A stretch of 64,000 nucleotides of DNA from Hyphomicrobiales bacterium (GTDB lineage Bacteria; Pseudomonadota; Alphaproteobacteria; Rhizobiales; Phreatobacteraceae), in assembly GCA_017304475.1 (NCBI GenBank), contig JAFKKV010000018.1:1-64000 (forward strand). Direction: 5' to 3'. The first letter of the stretch is position 1, and the number at the start of each line of letters is the position of its first letter. This document shows positions 53,066 to 62,510 of this stretch, in pieces. The notes below the pieces were generated by a model. The model searched no databases. It had not been told where the DNA came from and saw only the letters and a program-made list of their open reading frames with translations. The translations under genes were made by a program, and so were the position numbers.

Positions 53066-54550
53066 CTAGCGCGAACTGGCCGGCTGGGCCGGGCCGGTGG
53101 GGTTGCGCAATTCGCCCCAGGCGTCGAGGCGCACGCCGAGATCCGACTGCGGCGGCGGCGAACCGACGGCCGGCTGGTTCATGCCGAGGCGTGGCAGTTC
53201 GAGCCGGCCGATGGCCGCGAGAATGGTGAAGGAGGCGACCAGCCGGTCGCTGCGCGCCTGCAGCAGGCGCGCCCGCGCATTCACCATGTCCTGCTGGGCG
53301 TTCAGGAGATCGGTCAGCGTGCGCAGGCCGGCATCCACCTGCTTGCGGACGCCGTCGACGGTCAGCTCGGCGGCCCGGACCTCGGCGGTGGCGGCGCGGA
53401 TGGTGAAGGTGGCGTTGTCGAGCGCGGCATGGCCGGCATAGGCGGCCGAGCGCGACTGATTGCGCGCACCGTCGAGCTGCATCTGGGCCTGGCCGAGCTG
53501 CTCGCGCGACTGGCGCACCTGGGATTCCGGCGCGCCGCCGGCATAAAGCGGCACCGTCACGCGGCCGACCACCTGGGCGCTGTCGGTGCGCAGCGTGCTG
53601 ACATCGATGCCGATGTCGCGGGCGACCTGGGCCTGCAGGCTGACCTGAGGCAGCATCTGCCCCTGGGCGACACGAATGGCGGATTCGGCCGCTTTCACCG
53701 ACGAAACCGCGGCGAGCACGACCGGGTTCTCGCGGCCCGCGACATCGCGAGAGATATCGCGCGATCCCGGGATCAGCCGGTCCAGCGCGCCGACTGGCGC
53801 GAGCCGCGCGGCGGGCGGCGCCCCGACGATGCGCAGGAAGCGGTCGCGGGCGATCGACAGGTCCGTTTCGGTCGAGCTCAGGTCGGCCAGGCCGCGGCTG
53901 AGCCGGGCTTCGGCCTGCGACACGTCGGTCGGCGTCGCCACCCCGGATGCGAGCCGCGTCCGGGTGGTGTTCAAGGTCTCGCGCAGGAAGCCGACATTCT
54001 GGCGCTGCACCTCGACCAGCGAGATGCCGGTGGAGACCGCCAGATAGGTGGTCGCGACGTCGAGCAGCACGGCCTGTTCGATGGCGCGCATCTGCTCACG
54101 CTGGTTACCGACCTGCGACTGGGCCTGCAGCACGGAGTTCTGGGTGCGCCAGCCGTCGAACAGGGTCTGCGTCGCCGTGAGTGCGACACCGCGCTGATAG
54201 ACCGAAGTGCTCTGAAACATATTCGGCGGTCCAGCCAGCAGCGACCGCGCCGACAGGACGCCGGCATAGGTGGTGGCGCTGACCTGCGGCAGAAGTCCGG
54301 CGCGGGCTTGCGGGATGCCTTCCTGGGTCGCCCGCACCGAGGCGCGCTGCGCGAGAATGTCGGGATTGGCGCGAAAGGCGCGCTGGAAGGCGGCAGCCAG
54401 GCTCGAAACGCCGTTTGCTTCCGCCCGTGCGCGCTGCTGCGGTGCCCGGTTCGGCCGCTGTTCGGCGAGAACCGGCACGGCGGCCATCACCGTCGCCGCA
54501 GTCGCGGCGATCAGGCGGCACCCCACGCCAATGGCCTTCTGGCGAGACAT
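53066..54550 (-). CDS. TolC-family outer-membrane efflux channel
   Basis: A 494-residue channel of the OEP/TolC type. Signal peptide at about residues 6-30 (LIAATAATVMAAVPVLAEQ). The two OEP repeats contain long coiled-coil helices: AQRASVRATQEGIPQARAGLLPQVSATTYAGV, and, later, SAIRVAQGQMLPQVSLQAQV with a LLNAQQDMVNARARLLQARSDRLVASFTILAAIGRL signature. The C-terminal tail is Pro-rich. ATG 54550 has GGAG six bases upstream. It lies on the opposite strand from, and converges with, the RND pump gene, an arrangement that still fits a partnership but shows it is separately transcribed. It could also serve other pumps. Confidence 0.9.
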   Translation of the reverse strand: MSRQKAIGVGCRLIAATAATVMAAVPVLAEQRPNRAPQQRARAEANGVSSLAAAFQRAFRANPDILAQRASVRATQEGIPQARAGLLPQVSATTYAGVLSARSLLAGPPNMFQSTSVYQRGVALTATQTLFDGWRTQNSVLQAQSQVGNQREQMRAIEQAVLLDVATTYLAVSTGISLVEVQRQNVGFLRETLNTTRTRLASGVATPTDVSQAEARLSRGLADLSSTETDLSIARDRFLRIVGAPPAARLAPVGALDRLIPGSRDISRDVAGRENPVVLAAVSSVKAAESAIRVAQGQMLPQVSLQAQVARDIGIDVSTLRTDSAQVVGRVTVPLYAGGAPESQVRQSREQLGQAQMQLDGARNQSRSAAYAGHAALDNATFTIRAATAEVRAAELTVDGVRKQVDAGLRTLTDLLNAQQDMVNARARLLQARSDRLVASFTILAAIGRLELPRLGMNQPAVGSPPPQSDLGVRLDAWGELRNPTGPAQPASSR

Positions 54551-54812
54551 TCCCGGCTCCGCACCCGTGCGTGGCGCAACCGCTCTTGCCCCGGCAGAAC
54601 GGTCGCACCGAACATTCGTTAACAACGGTTCGACGGGCATTTGTCAATGACGCCGGAGCGACAGTCGCGCGCCATTCGACAATACCGGCTGCGATCCCCA
54701 GATATCGCGCCGATCCCGTGCCCGAATGGGCTGACGGGACTGTGATGTCTGATAGGAATGGTCTGCAGGCATTGCCACGGATCGGCCATAACTCATCGCG
54801 AAAAGGCACTTC

Positions 54813-55091
54813 ATGGCACGCTTCTTCTTCAATCGCCGTGGGGCGGATCCCGAGATCGCCGATGCCTCGCGGCGGCTGACCTTGACCGTTCGTGAGATTT
54901 TAGCACTTGGACCTGACGACGGGGTGACAGTCAGTGAAATCGCCTGTTCGCATCCCGAATGCGGCGATGCCGAGACGGTGGTTCTGATCATGCGGCTCGG
55001 CCGCAAGACCGAAGCGGTCAAGATCCTGAAGGCGATGCGGCTGGTCACCGACGACGACTTGCGTGCCGCGCTGGTGGGCGCGCCGACGTGA
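54813..55091 (+). CDS. Small conserved protein with a CSHPEC motif, unknown function
   Basis: A 92-residue soluble protein: ARFFFNRRGADPEIADASRRLTLTVREILALGPDDGVTVSE precedes IACSHPECGDAETVVLIMRLGRK, followed by an Asp-rich C-terminal helix (LVTDDDLRAAL). The CSHPEC pair of cysteines near residues 45-50 resembles a redox or zinc half-site. I believe similar small proteins occur in alphaproteobacteria without a known role. It starts 262 bases from tolC on the other strand and lies 112 bases before the ABC-transporter start. Confidence 0.65.
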   Translation: MARFFFNRRGADPEIADASRRLTLTVREILALGPDDGVTVSEIACSHPECGDAETVVLIMRLGRKTEAVKILKAMRLVTDDDLRAALVGAPT

Positions 55092-55203
55092 TTTCTGCTC
55101 TTTCTTTCGCGGCGCTCGCGTGGTCCTGTGCGGGCTCGATCGTCATGCCGCCGAGGCGCCGGACAATCCGTCGCCGCTCCGTCGCCTGTTCCTGAGGTTG
55201 CCC

Positions 55204-57303
55204 ATGCTTCCCATCGCCGCTGTCGCTGGCCTTGCCGGTATCGCGCTCGGAGGCGCCAAGATCACAGGCGCGATCGACCTTCCGCCCTATGTCTTCATCC
55301 TCACGCTGGTCGCCGCCGTCATCAGCTATTTCGCCCGGTCGACCGGCACCTTGATCCGGGCGATCATCGGCTTCCTGGTGGTCTGGCATCTGGCCGCGGT
55401 CGTGATCCTGGTCGCCAACGAAGCCGGCCTGCTGCGGGAAAGCTGGGCGCCGTACCTGCCGACGCGGGCGAGCGTCCTCTTGTCGGTGCTGTTCGCCGTC
55501 GTGGTGTTCGGCCTGAGCTTCCTCGGCACCATCAGACAGATCACCACCCTGGCCGATCCGTTCTTCGAGGCACGCGACACAGGCGTCGTGAGCTTGCCCT
55601 TCGGGCTCAAGATCTCCATGCAGGAACGCTATATCGCGCATGGATTGCTGTTCGTCCTGCTGGCGATCAATATCGCCCAGGTCCTGGCGACCGTCTTGCT
55701 GAACCAGTGGAACAATCGCTTCTACACCGCGCTGCAGGAGCGCGCCGAGGCGACCTTCTGGATCGAGCTGCGCTTTTTCACGATCGTGGCCTTCTTCTGG
55801 GTCGTGTTGGCGGTCTACGAACTCTATCTCACCCAATATATGCAGATCCGCTGGCGCCGCTGGCTGACCGCGCAGCTGACCGACCACTGGCTGTCGGGCG
55901 GCGTGCATTACCGCATGCGCCTGACCGGGTCGCAGACCGACAACCCGGACCAGCGCATCGCCGAGGATGTGCGGATGTTCACCTCGACGACGCTCGAGCT
56001 GATGATCCGCTTCTTCTCGGCGGTTCTGTCGCTTTATGCCTTCGTGCTGATCCTGTGGGGCCTGTCGGCCAATTTCAAATATCAAGTTGCCGGCTTCAGT
56101 CTCGAATCGGTGCCGGGCTATCTTGTCTGGGCGGCGCTCATCTTCGCGGTGGTCGGAACCGTCTTCGCCCACATCATCGGACGTTCGCTGATCCGCATCA
56201 ATTTCGACAGGCAGCGCTATGAGGCCGATTTCCGCTTCAGCTTGGTGCGCGTGCGCGAGAATGACGAACAGATCGCGCTCCTGAAGGGCGAGGAGGCCGA
56301 GCGCGGCGGGCTCGCCCGGCGGTTCGGCAATATCGTGTCGAACTGGTTCGACTATATGCGCTACACCAAGCGGCTGACCTGGTTCACCGCTTTCCTCAAC
56401 CAGACATCGATCATTTTCCCCTATGTCATCCTGGCGCCGGCCTATTTCACCGGGGCCGTCCAGCTGGGCGCGCTGACCCAGACCGCCGGCGCCTTCGGCC
56501 GGGTCGAGAATGCGCTGTCGCTGTTCACCAATCTCTACGGCTCGCTTGCCGACTATAAGTCGGTGATCGATCGTCTGACCGGCTTCAACCGGACCGCCGC
56601 GGCGGTTCAGAAGCCGCCGACACCGGCCATCGCCACCGAGACCGCCGGCGATGCCCTGCGCCTCGTCGATCTCGCGGTGACCTTGCCCGACGGCAAGCCG
56701 GTGGTGAGCGCGCCGAGCCTGACGGTCGCGCCCGGCGACCGTGTGCTGGTCACCGGTCCTTCGGGATCGGGCAAGTCGACTTTGTTCCGCGCGCTCGCGG
56801 GCATCTGGCCGCATGGGTCCGGATCGGTCACCGTGCCGGCCGGCGCCACCTTGCTGCTGCTGCCGCAGCGGCCCTATTTCCCGGTCGGCACCCTGCGCGA
56901 CGCGGTGAGCTATCCGGGCGGGCGCGGCGACTATTCCGATGCCGATATCGTCAAGGCGCTGGAGGCGGTGAAGCTGCCGGGTCTCGTCACCCGTCTCGAC
57001 GAGGAGGCCTCCTGGCACATGATCCTGTCGGGCGGCGAGCAGCAGCGGCTCGCCATGGCGCGTGCGCTCCTGGCGAAGCCCGACTGGCTGTTCCTCGACG
57101 AGGCGACGGCGGCGATCGACGAGGCGGGCGAGGCGGCGCTCTACAACACGATCAGGGAATGGCTGCCGCAGGCGACCATGGTCTCGATCGGCCACCGCTC
57201 GACCCTGGCCAATTTCCACGACCGGCGGGTGCATCTGTCGCCGGCTGACGACGGCACCCACGTCGCCGCCGACGCGCCGCTGATGCTGATGGCCAAGGCC
57301 TGA
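55204..57303 (+). CDS. BacA/YddA-type ABC transporter (fused permease-ATPase)
   Basis: A 699-residue exporter/importer of the SbmA/BacA-like ABC_membrane_2 family fused to its own ATPase. Membrane part ~1-400 with ITTLADPFFEARDTG and QERYIAHGLLFVLLAINIAQVL ... NQWNNRFYTALQ, family marks. The nucleotide-binding domain has Walker A GPSGSGKSTL (about residue 515), the ABC signature ILSGGEQQRLAMARALL (~607), Walker B DWLFLDEATAAID (~628) and an H-loop SIGHRS (~661). Related proteins act in long-chain fatty-acid modification of lipid A or in peptide transport in rhizobia. ATG 55204 follows GAGG; the frame runs upstream without support. Confidence 0.92.
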   Translation: MLPIAAVAGLAGIALGGAKITGAIDLPPYVFILTLVAAVISYFARSTGTLIRAIIGFLVVWHLAAVVILVANEAGLLRESWAPYLPTRASVLLSVLFAVVVFGLSFLGTIRQITTLADPFFEARDTGVVSLPFGLKISMQERYIAHGLLFVLLAINIAQVLATVLLNQWNNRFYTALQERAEATFWIELRFFTIVAFFWVVLAVYELYLTQYMQIRWRRWLTAQLTDHWLSGGVHYRMRLTGSQTDNPDQRIAEDVRMFTSTTLELMIRFFSAVLSLYAFVLILWGLSANFKYQVAGFSLESVPGYLVWAALIFAVVGTVFAHIIGRSLIRINFDRQRYEADFRFSLVRVRENDEQIALLKGEEAERGGLARRFGNIVSNWFDYMRYTKRLTWFTAFLNQTSIIFPYVILAPAYFTGAVQLGALTQTAGAFGRVENALSLFTNLYGSLADYKSVIDRLTGFNRTAAAVQKPPTPAIATETAGDALRLVDLAVTLPDGKPVVSAPSLTVAPGDRVLVTGPSGSGKSTLFRALAGIWPHGSGSVTVPAGATLLLLPQRPYFPVGTLRDAVSYPGGRGDYSDADIVKALEAVKLPGLVTRLDEEASWHMILSGGEQQRLAMARALLAKPDWLFLDEATAAIDEAGEAALYNTIREWLPQATMVSIGHRSTLANFHDRRVHLSPADDGTHVAADAPLMLMAKA

Positions 57304-57340
57304 GGCCGGCCGTCCCGCTCATATAAAGTCGCGCCGGGCC

Positions 57341-57814
57341 TCAGAAGGCCCGGGCGAAGGTCACCGTGCCGCGCCGCCCGGTGAAGGTCATGCCGCGCTG
57401 GCCGGCCGGCCGCCAGCGCGTCGCCCCCTGGATCGCCCAGAAGATCGCCCGTTCCTGGCGGTCGATCTCGCCGCCGCAGCGCCGCTCGACGAAATTGAGC
57501 GGCCCGAAGCGGATGTCGTCGACACCGCGGCGATAATCGGCATTGACCGGGTTGCAGCCGCCGAAGCCGGTCATGCGAAGCCCGGTGGTGAAGGTGAAGG
57601 TCGGCCGGTCGGGGGCAAGCGGGCGCGCGCCGTTGATGCTCACGACGGCCAGCCGCTCACCGACGGGAAAGCGCATATAGGTCTCGACTTCGGCCCGGCT
57701 CGGCGGCCGGGGACGCGGTGGCTCCCGGCGCGAACGCTGGGCTTCGGCGGTCGCGGTGAGCCCGATCAGGGCCATGGCGGCGACAGCGAGGATCTTGCAT
57801 GAGGTCTGAGGCAT
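57341..57814 (-). CDS. META-domain (HslJ-like) secreted protein
   Basis: A 157-residue protein with signal peptide (KILAVAAMALIGLTATAEAQ, residues ~7-26) and an Arg/Pro-rich start to the mature part. The META/HslJ domain is seen in GERLAVVSINGARPLAPDRPTFTF followed by LRMTGFGGCNPVNADYRR, and a second cysteine in VERRCGGEIDRQERAIFWAI; the two Cys probably form a disulfide. The family is found in periplasmic heat-shock and envelope proteins without a clear activity. A hairpin (CCGGGCC-TCAGAA-GGCCCGG, about 57332-57351) straddles its stop codon, near the convergent ABC gene, and may end transcription weakly. Confidence 0.82.
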   Translation of the reverse strand: MPQTSCKILAVAAMALIGLTATAEAQRSRREPPRPRPPSRAEVETYMRFPVGERLAVVSINGARPLAPDRPTFTFTTGLRMTGFGGCNPVNADYRRGVDDIRFGPLNFVERRCGGEIDRQERAIFWAIQGATRWRPAGQRGMTFTGRRGTVTFARAF

Positions 57815-57860
57815 GCTTTCCGTTTAGGACAGCAGCAGGCCGGTCATCAAGATCCGTCGG

Positions 57861-59318
<1,458 letters not shown>

Positions 59319-59444
59319 GGCCGGGCGACCCCTCACACCAACCGGACGGATTTGTCACCGGCACTTTGACGCGATCAGGGTAAACGGAGGGTTTCCAGGA
59401 CCATTCAAATCATCGGCAACGGCGTTTTAGCGGCGGTCGGCCCA

Positions 59445-59476
59445 AAAAAATCGGGCCCGCGCAAGGCGGGCCCGAC
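59445..59476 (-). terminator. Intrinsic terminator downstream of the Spy-like gene
   Basis: Read on the minus strand, the perfect 10-bp stem TCGGGCCCGC/GCGGGCCCGA (59452-59461 with 59467-59476, loop of 5) is followed by TTTTTTT at 59451-59445. It starts 18 bases after the stop of the Spy-like gene and should end that transcript ahead of the sigma-54 regulator gene on the same strand. Confidence 0.88.
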
Positions 59477-59494
59477 ATCGCTATCCGCAAGGTG

Positions 59495-60046
59495 TCAGTG
59501 GCGGTTCTCACCAGGGCCGCCGCGGCGCGGACCATGGCCCATCATGCCGGCGCCCATCATGCCGCGACCGCGGCTGAGCATGGCATCGGCCCGGCGCTTC
59601 TGGCTGGCGTCGAGCGAGGCATAGAGCGGCTGGGCCGCATCGGCCAGCTTCTTCATCGAGGCGGCGCTCTCGGCCATCCGCTCGGAGGCGGTGCGCAGGC
59701 GCTGGATCGGGTCGATCTGGGCCGGGTTCGGATTGCTGCGCATCTCGCGCCATTGCTGCATATGCCGGGCCCTGAGGGTAGCCGATTCGCGCAGCGCCGC
59801 CTCGACCGGCGGCCACAGCTTCTCCTGGTCGGCATTCAGCCGGAGCGCTGCCTTCAGGCCCGCGATGCGGGCATCGAGAAAGGCCGCGCGATCATCCGGC
59901 GTCATCTGCGCCCAGCGGCCGCGCTCCGGGGCCTGCGCTCCGGGAGCGGTCTGCGCCGGGCCCGGCTGGGGCGGCTGAGCAAAGACCGGCGCCGCGGCCG
60001 CCGTCACCATGGTCGCCAGGACGCCTGCGACAACAAACTTGTTCAT
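59495..60046 (-). CDS. Spy/CpxP-like periplasmic protein (LTxxQ family)
   Basis: A 183-residue secreted protein. Signal peptide at residues ~3-24 (KFVVAGVLATMVTAAAAPVFAQ), Pro/Gln-rich linker, then helices with the LTxxQ-like element ALRLNADQEKLWPPVEAALRES (~65-88) and a Met/Gly/Arg-rich tail. CpxP/Spy relatives are periplasmic chaperones or metal-linked stress proteins that respond to envelope damage. The tail (RGRGMMGAGMMGHGPRRGG) with His and Met residues may bind metals such as copper or nickel. ATG 60046 is preceded by GAGGAG at correct spacing. An intrinsic terminator follows. Confidence 0.85.
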   Translation of the reverse strand: MNKFVVAGVLATMVTAAAAPVFAQPPQPGPAQTAPGAQAPERGRWAQMTPDDRAAFLDARIAGLKAALRLNADQEKLWPPVEAALRESATLRARHMQQWREMRSNPNPAQIDPIQRLRTASERMAESAASMKKLADAAQPLYASLDASQKRRADAMLSRGRGMMGAGMMGHGPRRGGPGENRH

Positions 60047-60171
60047 CGGATTTCTCCTCGTGCGCCACCCCCGCAGCAATGCAGGCATCATAGGGTGGAA
60101 CCGCCCCGCGCCCGAGTTAAACTTCGTTCATGTGGCCCGCGAACCCGGCCGTGCCGGATGCTTCCCGCCGG

Positions 60172-61011
60172 TCAGGCCTTCGGCTTCGGCTTGAACTGCT
60201 CGAACAATTGCTCGAGCTGCGCCAGCTGCTGGTCCTGAATCTCGCGGCCATTCTCGAACAGGCGCCCCATGGTCGCGGTCCAGGTGTCGGCCGCCTGCTG
60301 GCCGAGGCTGCGCGGTCCCGAGGATTCGGACGGCGAGGCGGCGGCGCCCGCGGCCAGCGTGCCGTTGAGCAGCGGGTTGGCCGCCTGAAGCTGCTTGGCG
60401 AGCGTCATCAACTGGTCGAAGCCCGGCAGGCCGGATCCGCCCTGCTGGGGCTTGCCGCCCATCAGGCTGCCGATGGCATTGGTGAAGGCGCCCACCATGC
60501 CGCTGACCGGATCGCTCGCCGCGCCAGGCCCCGTCTTCGGCATCATCTGGCCGAGCGTGCTGGCGAGGATCGAGCCGAGCGGGTTCTGCCCGTCCATGGC
60601 GCCCTTCAGCAGGCCGCCCATGATCATCGAGGCCATGACCGGCATGACCTGCTTCATCATCTCCTGGCCGATGCCGCTGACGGCGGCGGCCTGCTGGGCG
60701 ATCGCCTGCGTCAGGTCGGGGGAACCGAACAGCTTGCCCAGCACGTCCTGGCCGGCGCTCATCATGGCGGGCGCCGCGGCCATCGGGTTTTCGAACATCT
60801 GCGCGTAGTTCGGCCCGCTGGTGAACAGGCTGAACAGGTCGGCCATGCCTGATGGCGACTGGGTCGCCCGGTTCATGCCCAGGGTGAAGGCCGGCAGCAG
60901 CGCCGCCATGGCCGACTGGGCCTGCTCCGGCGCCCAGCCGAACTGCCTGATGATGGCGTCGAAACTCTGCTTGCCCTGGGCCTGGGCCAGGATGTCGGCG
61001 AGATTGAACAT
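60172..61011 (-). CDS. DUF937-containing protein
   Basis: A protein of about 279 residues. It starts FNLADILAQAQGKQSFDAIIRQFGWAPEQAQSAMAALLPAFTLGM, a pattern typical of DUF937 (YidB-like) proteins. Later it has a second such half around MKQVMPVMASMIMGGLLKGAM, and a Gly/Met/Ala-rich middle. The C-terminus KPKPKA is basic and disordered. No signal peptide; cytoplasmic. Function unknown for the family. The start at ATG 61011 has GGGGGAG upstream. It lies 68 bases downstream of the MATE gene on the same strand, so one transcript may cover both. Confidence 0.85.
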   Translation of the reverse strand: MFNLADILAQAQGKQSFDAIIRQFGWAPEQAQSAMAALLPAFTLGMNRATQSPSGMADLFSLFTSGPNYAQMFENPMAAAPAMMSAGQDVLGKLFGSPDLTQAIAQQAAAVSGIGQEMMKQVMPVMASMIMGGLLKGAMDGQNPLGSILASTLGQMMPKTGPGAASDPVSGMVGAFTNAIGSLMGGKPQQGGSGLPGFDQLMTLAKQLQAANPLLNGTLAAGAAASPSESSGPRSLGQQAADTWTATMGRLFENGREIQDQQLAQLEQLFEQFKPKPKA

Positions 61012-61079
61012 GGCACTGCTCCCCCGGGCGGCCGATTCCTCGGTCCGCCGGGCCATCTAATCATGCCGTCGCGGGATCG

Positions 61080-62510
61080 TCACTGGCCGGCGGTCGCGCC
61101 CTTACCCGAGGTGAAGGGCGATTGCGCCGTCGGCGGCCCTGCCGGCACCGGCAGGTCGGCCGCCGGCTTCTCGGCCGCGCGGTCGATCACCTTGAAGCAG
61201 ATCAGCACCGAGATGATACCGAACACGATGCCGCCGATCGACTGGCCGGCAATGATGCCTTCGGCGCCATGGGTCGGGCCGCCCAGCCACGCGCCGAGCA
61301 TGGCGAAGGGGATGGTGCCGAGCGTCGCCCGGGCCCAGTTGAGCACCGTCGAATAAGTCGGATAGCCGAGATTGTTGAAGGCGGCATTGCCGACGAACAC
61401 CGCGCCGTTGAAGGCCCAGGCGAGCGACGTGTAGATGCAGAAGAAACTGATCACCGCCGCCGCCTGGCCGGTTGCGTCGAAGGCCTTGACCACATAGGGC
61501 GACATGATCAGCAGGATCAGCCAGACCACCACGCCGTAGAGGCTCATGAAAATGAGCGAGTCGACAAGCGTCTGGCGGACCCGCGGAAACAGCCGCGCGC
61601 CGACATTCTGGCCCATGATCGGCCCGACCGCGCCGGACAGGGCGAAGAAGGCGCCGAAGGCCACCGGCACGAGGCGCCCGAGCACCGCCCAGCCGGCGAC
61701 CGCGCCGTCGCCGTAACGGGCGATCATGGCGGTCACCACGCTGTTGCCGACCGGCGTGGCGAGATTGGTCAGCACGGCCGGCACCGCGATCGCCGCCAGC
61801 GGCTTCACGTCGGCGAGCGTGCCGGCGAGCGTCGGCCGGACGGTCAGCCGATGCACTTTGGTGACCGCGTGATAGCCGAGCACCATCATGGCGATGCGCG
61901 AAATGATCGAGGCGATGGCGGCGCCGTCGACGCCGAGCCCGCACAGGAAGATCAGGATCGGATCGGCGATCGCCGTGACGATGCCGCCGGCGAGTGTCAC
62001 CCACATGGCCCGCTTGGCATCGCCGACCGCGCGCAGGATGCTCGAATACATCATGCCGAGGCCGAGAAAGCCGGTGGCCGGCAGGACCATCCACAGGAAG
62101 CGGTCGGCAATGGCGAGTGTCCGCCCGGTCGCCCCCAGCAGGGCGAGTATGGCGCCCGAGACGGGCAGCAGGGCGAGGCTGATCACGGTCATGCCGATGG
62201 CCATGAAGATCAGGCTGGACGTGCCGAGCCGGCGCGCCCGCTCGCGGTCACCGGCGCCCAGCGCGCGGGCGACCAACGCGGTTCCGGCGATCGACAGGCC
62301 GATGCCGAAGGAGGTCAGGAAGAACAGCACGGTGCCGGCATAGCCGATCGCCGCCGCCAGCTCCTGCTGGCCGAGCTGGGCGATGTAGAACAGGTTCAGG
62401 AGGTCGACCACGAAGATCGCGATCAGGCCGACGGCGCCGGTGACCGTCATGTCGATCACATGACGCATCGTCGACCCCTGAGTGAATTTGGCCGGGGGTG
62501 CCAGGGTCAT
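61080..62510 (-). CDS. MATE-family multidrug/cation efflux transporter
   Basis: A 476-residue inner-membrane transporter with about twelve helices of the MATE (NorM/DinF-like) fold, exporting drugs or cations against H+ or Na+. Typical parts are IAIFVVDLLNLFYIAQLGQQELAAAIGYAG, FGIGLSIAGTALVARALGAGDRERARRLG, and a repeat in the second half (VPVAFGAFFALSGAVGPIMGQNVGARL). The start is fixed by ATGA overlap with the stop of the Kef-type antiporter gene; the frame would otherwise run on by more than a kilobase on that gene's shadow. Coupling to the antiporter hints at joint envelope or ion homeostasis. Confidence 0.9.
   Translation of the reverse strand: MTLAPPAKFTQGSTMRHVIDMTVTGAVGLIAIFVVDLLNLFYIAQLGQQELAAAIGYAGTVLFFLTSFGIGLSIAGTALVARALGAGDRERARRLGTSSLIFMAIGMTVISLALLPVSGAILALLGATGRTLAIADRFLWMVLPATGFLGLGMMYSSILRAVGDAKRAMWVTLAGGIVTAIADPILIFLCGLGVDGAAIASIISRIAMMVLGYHAVTKVHRLTVRPTLAGTLADVKPLAAIAVPAVLTNLATPVGNSVVTAMIARYGDGAVAGWAVLGRLVPVAFGAFFALSGAVGPIMGQNVGARLFPRVRQTLVDSLIFMSLYGVVVWLILLIMSPYVVKAFDATGQAAAVISFFCIYTSLAWAFNGAVFVGNAAFNNLGYPTYSTVLNWARATLGTIPFAMLGAWLGGPTHGAEGIIAGQSIGGIVFGIISVLICFKVIDRAAEKPAADLPVPAGPPTAQSPFTSGKGATAGQ

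Noticed and set aside
57332-57351. A strong bidirectional terminator between the ABC transporter and META genes
   Set aside because: The 7-bp hairpin overlaps the META stop and no T-run follows on either strand, so I mention it only with that gene.
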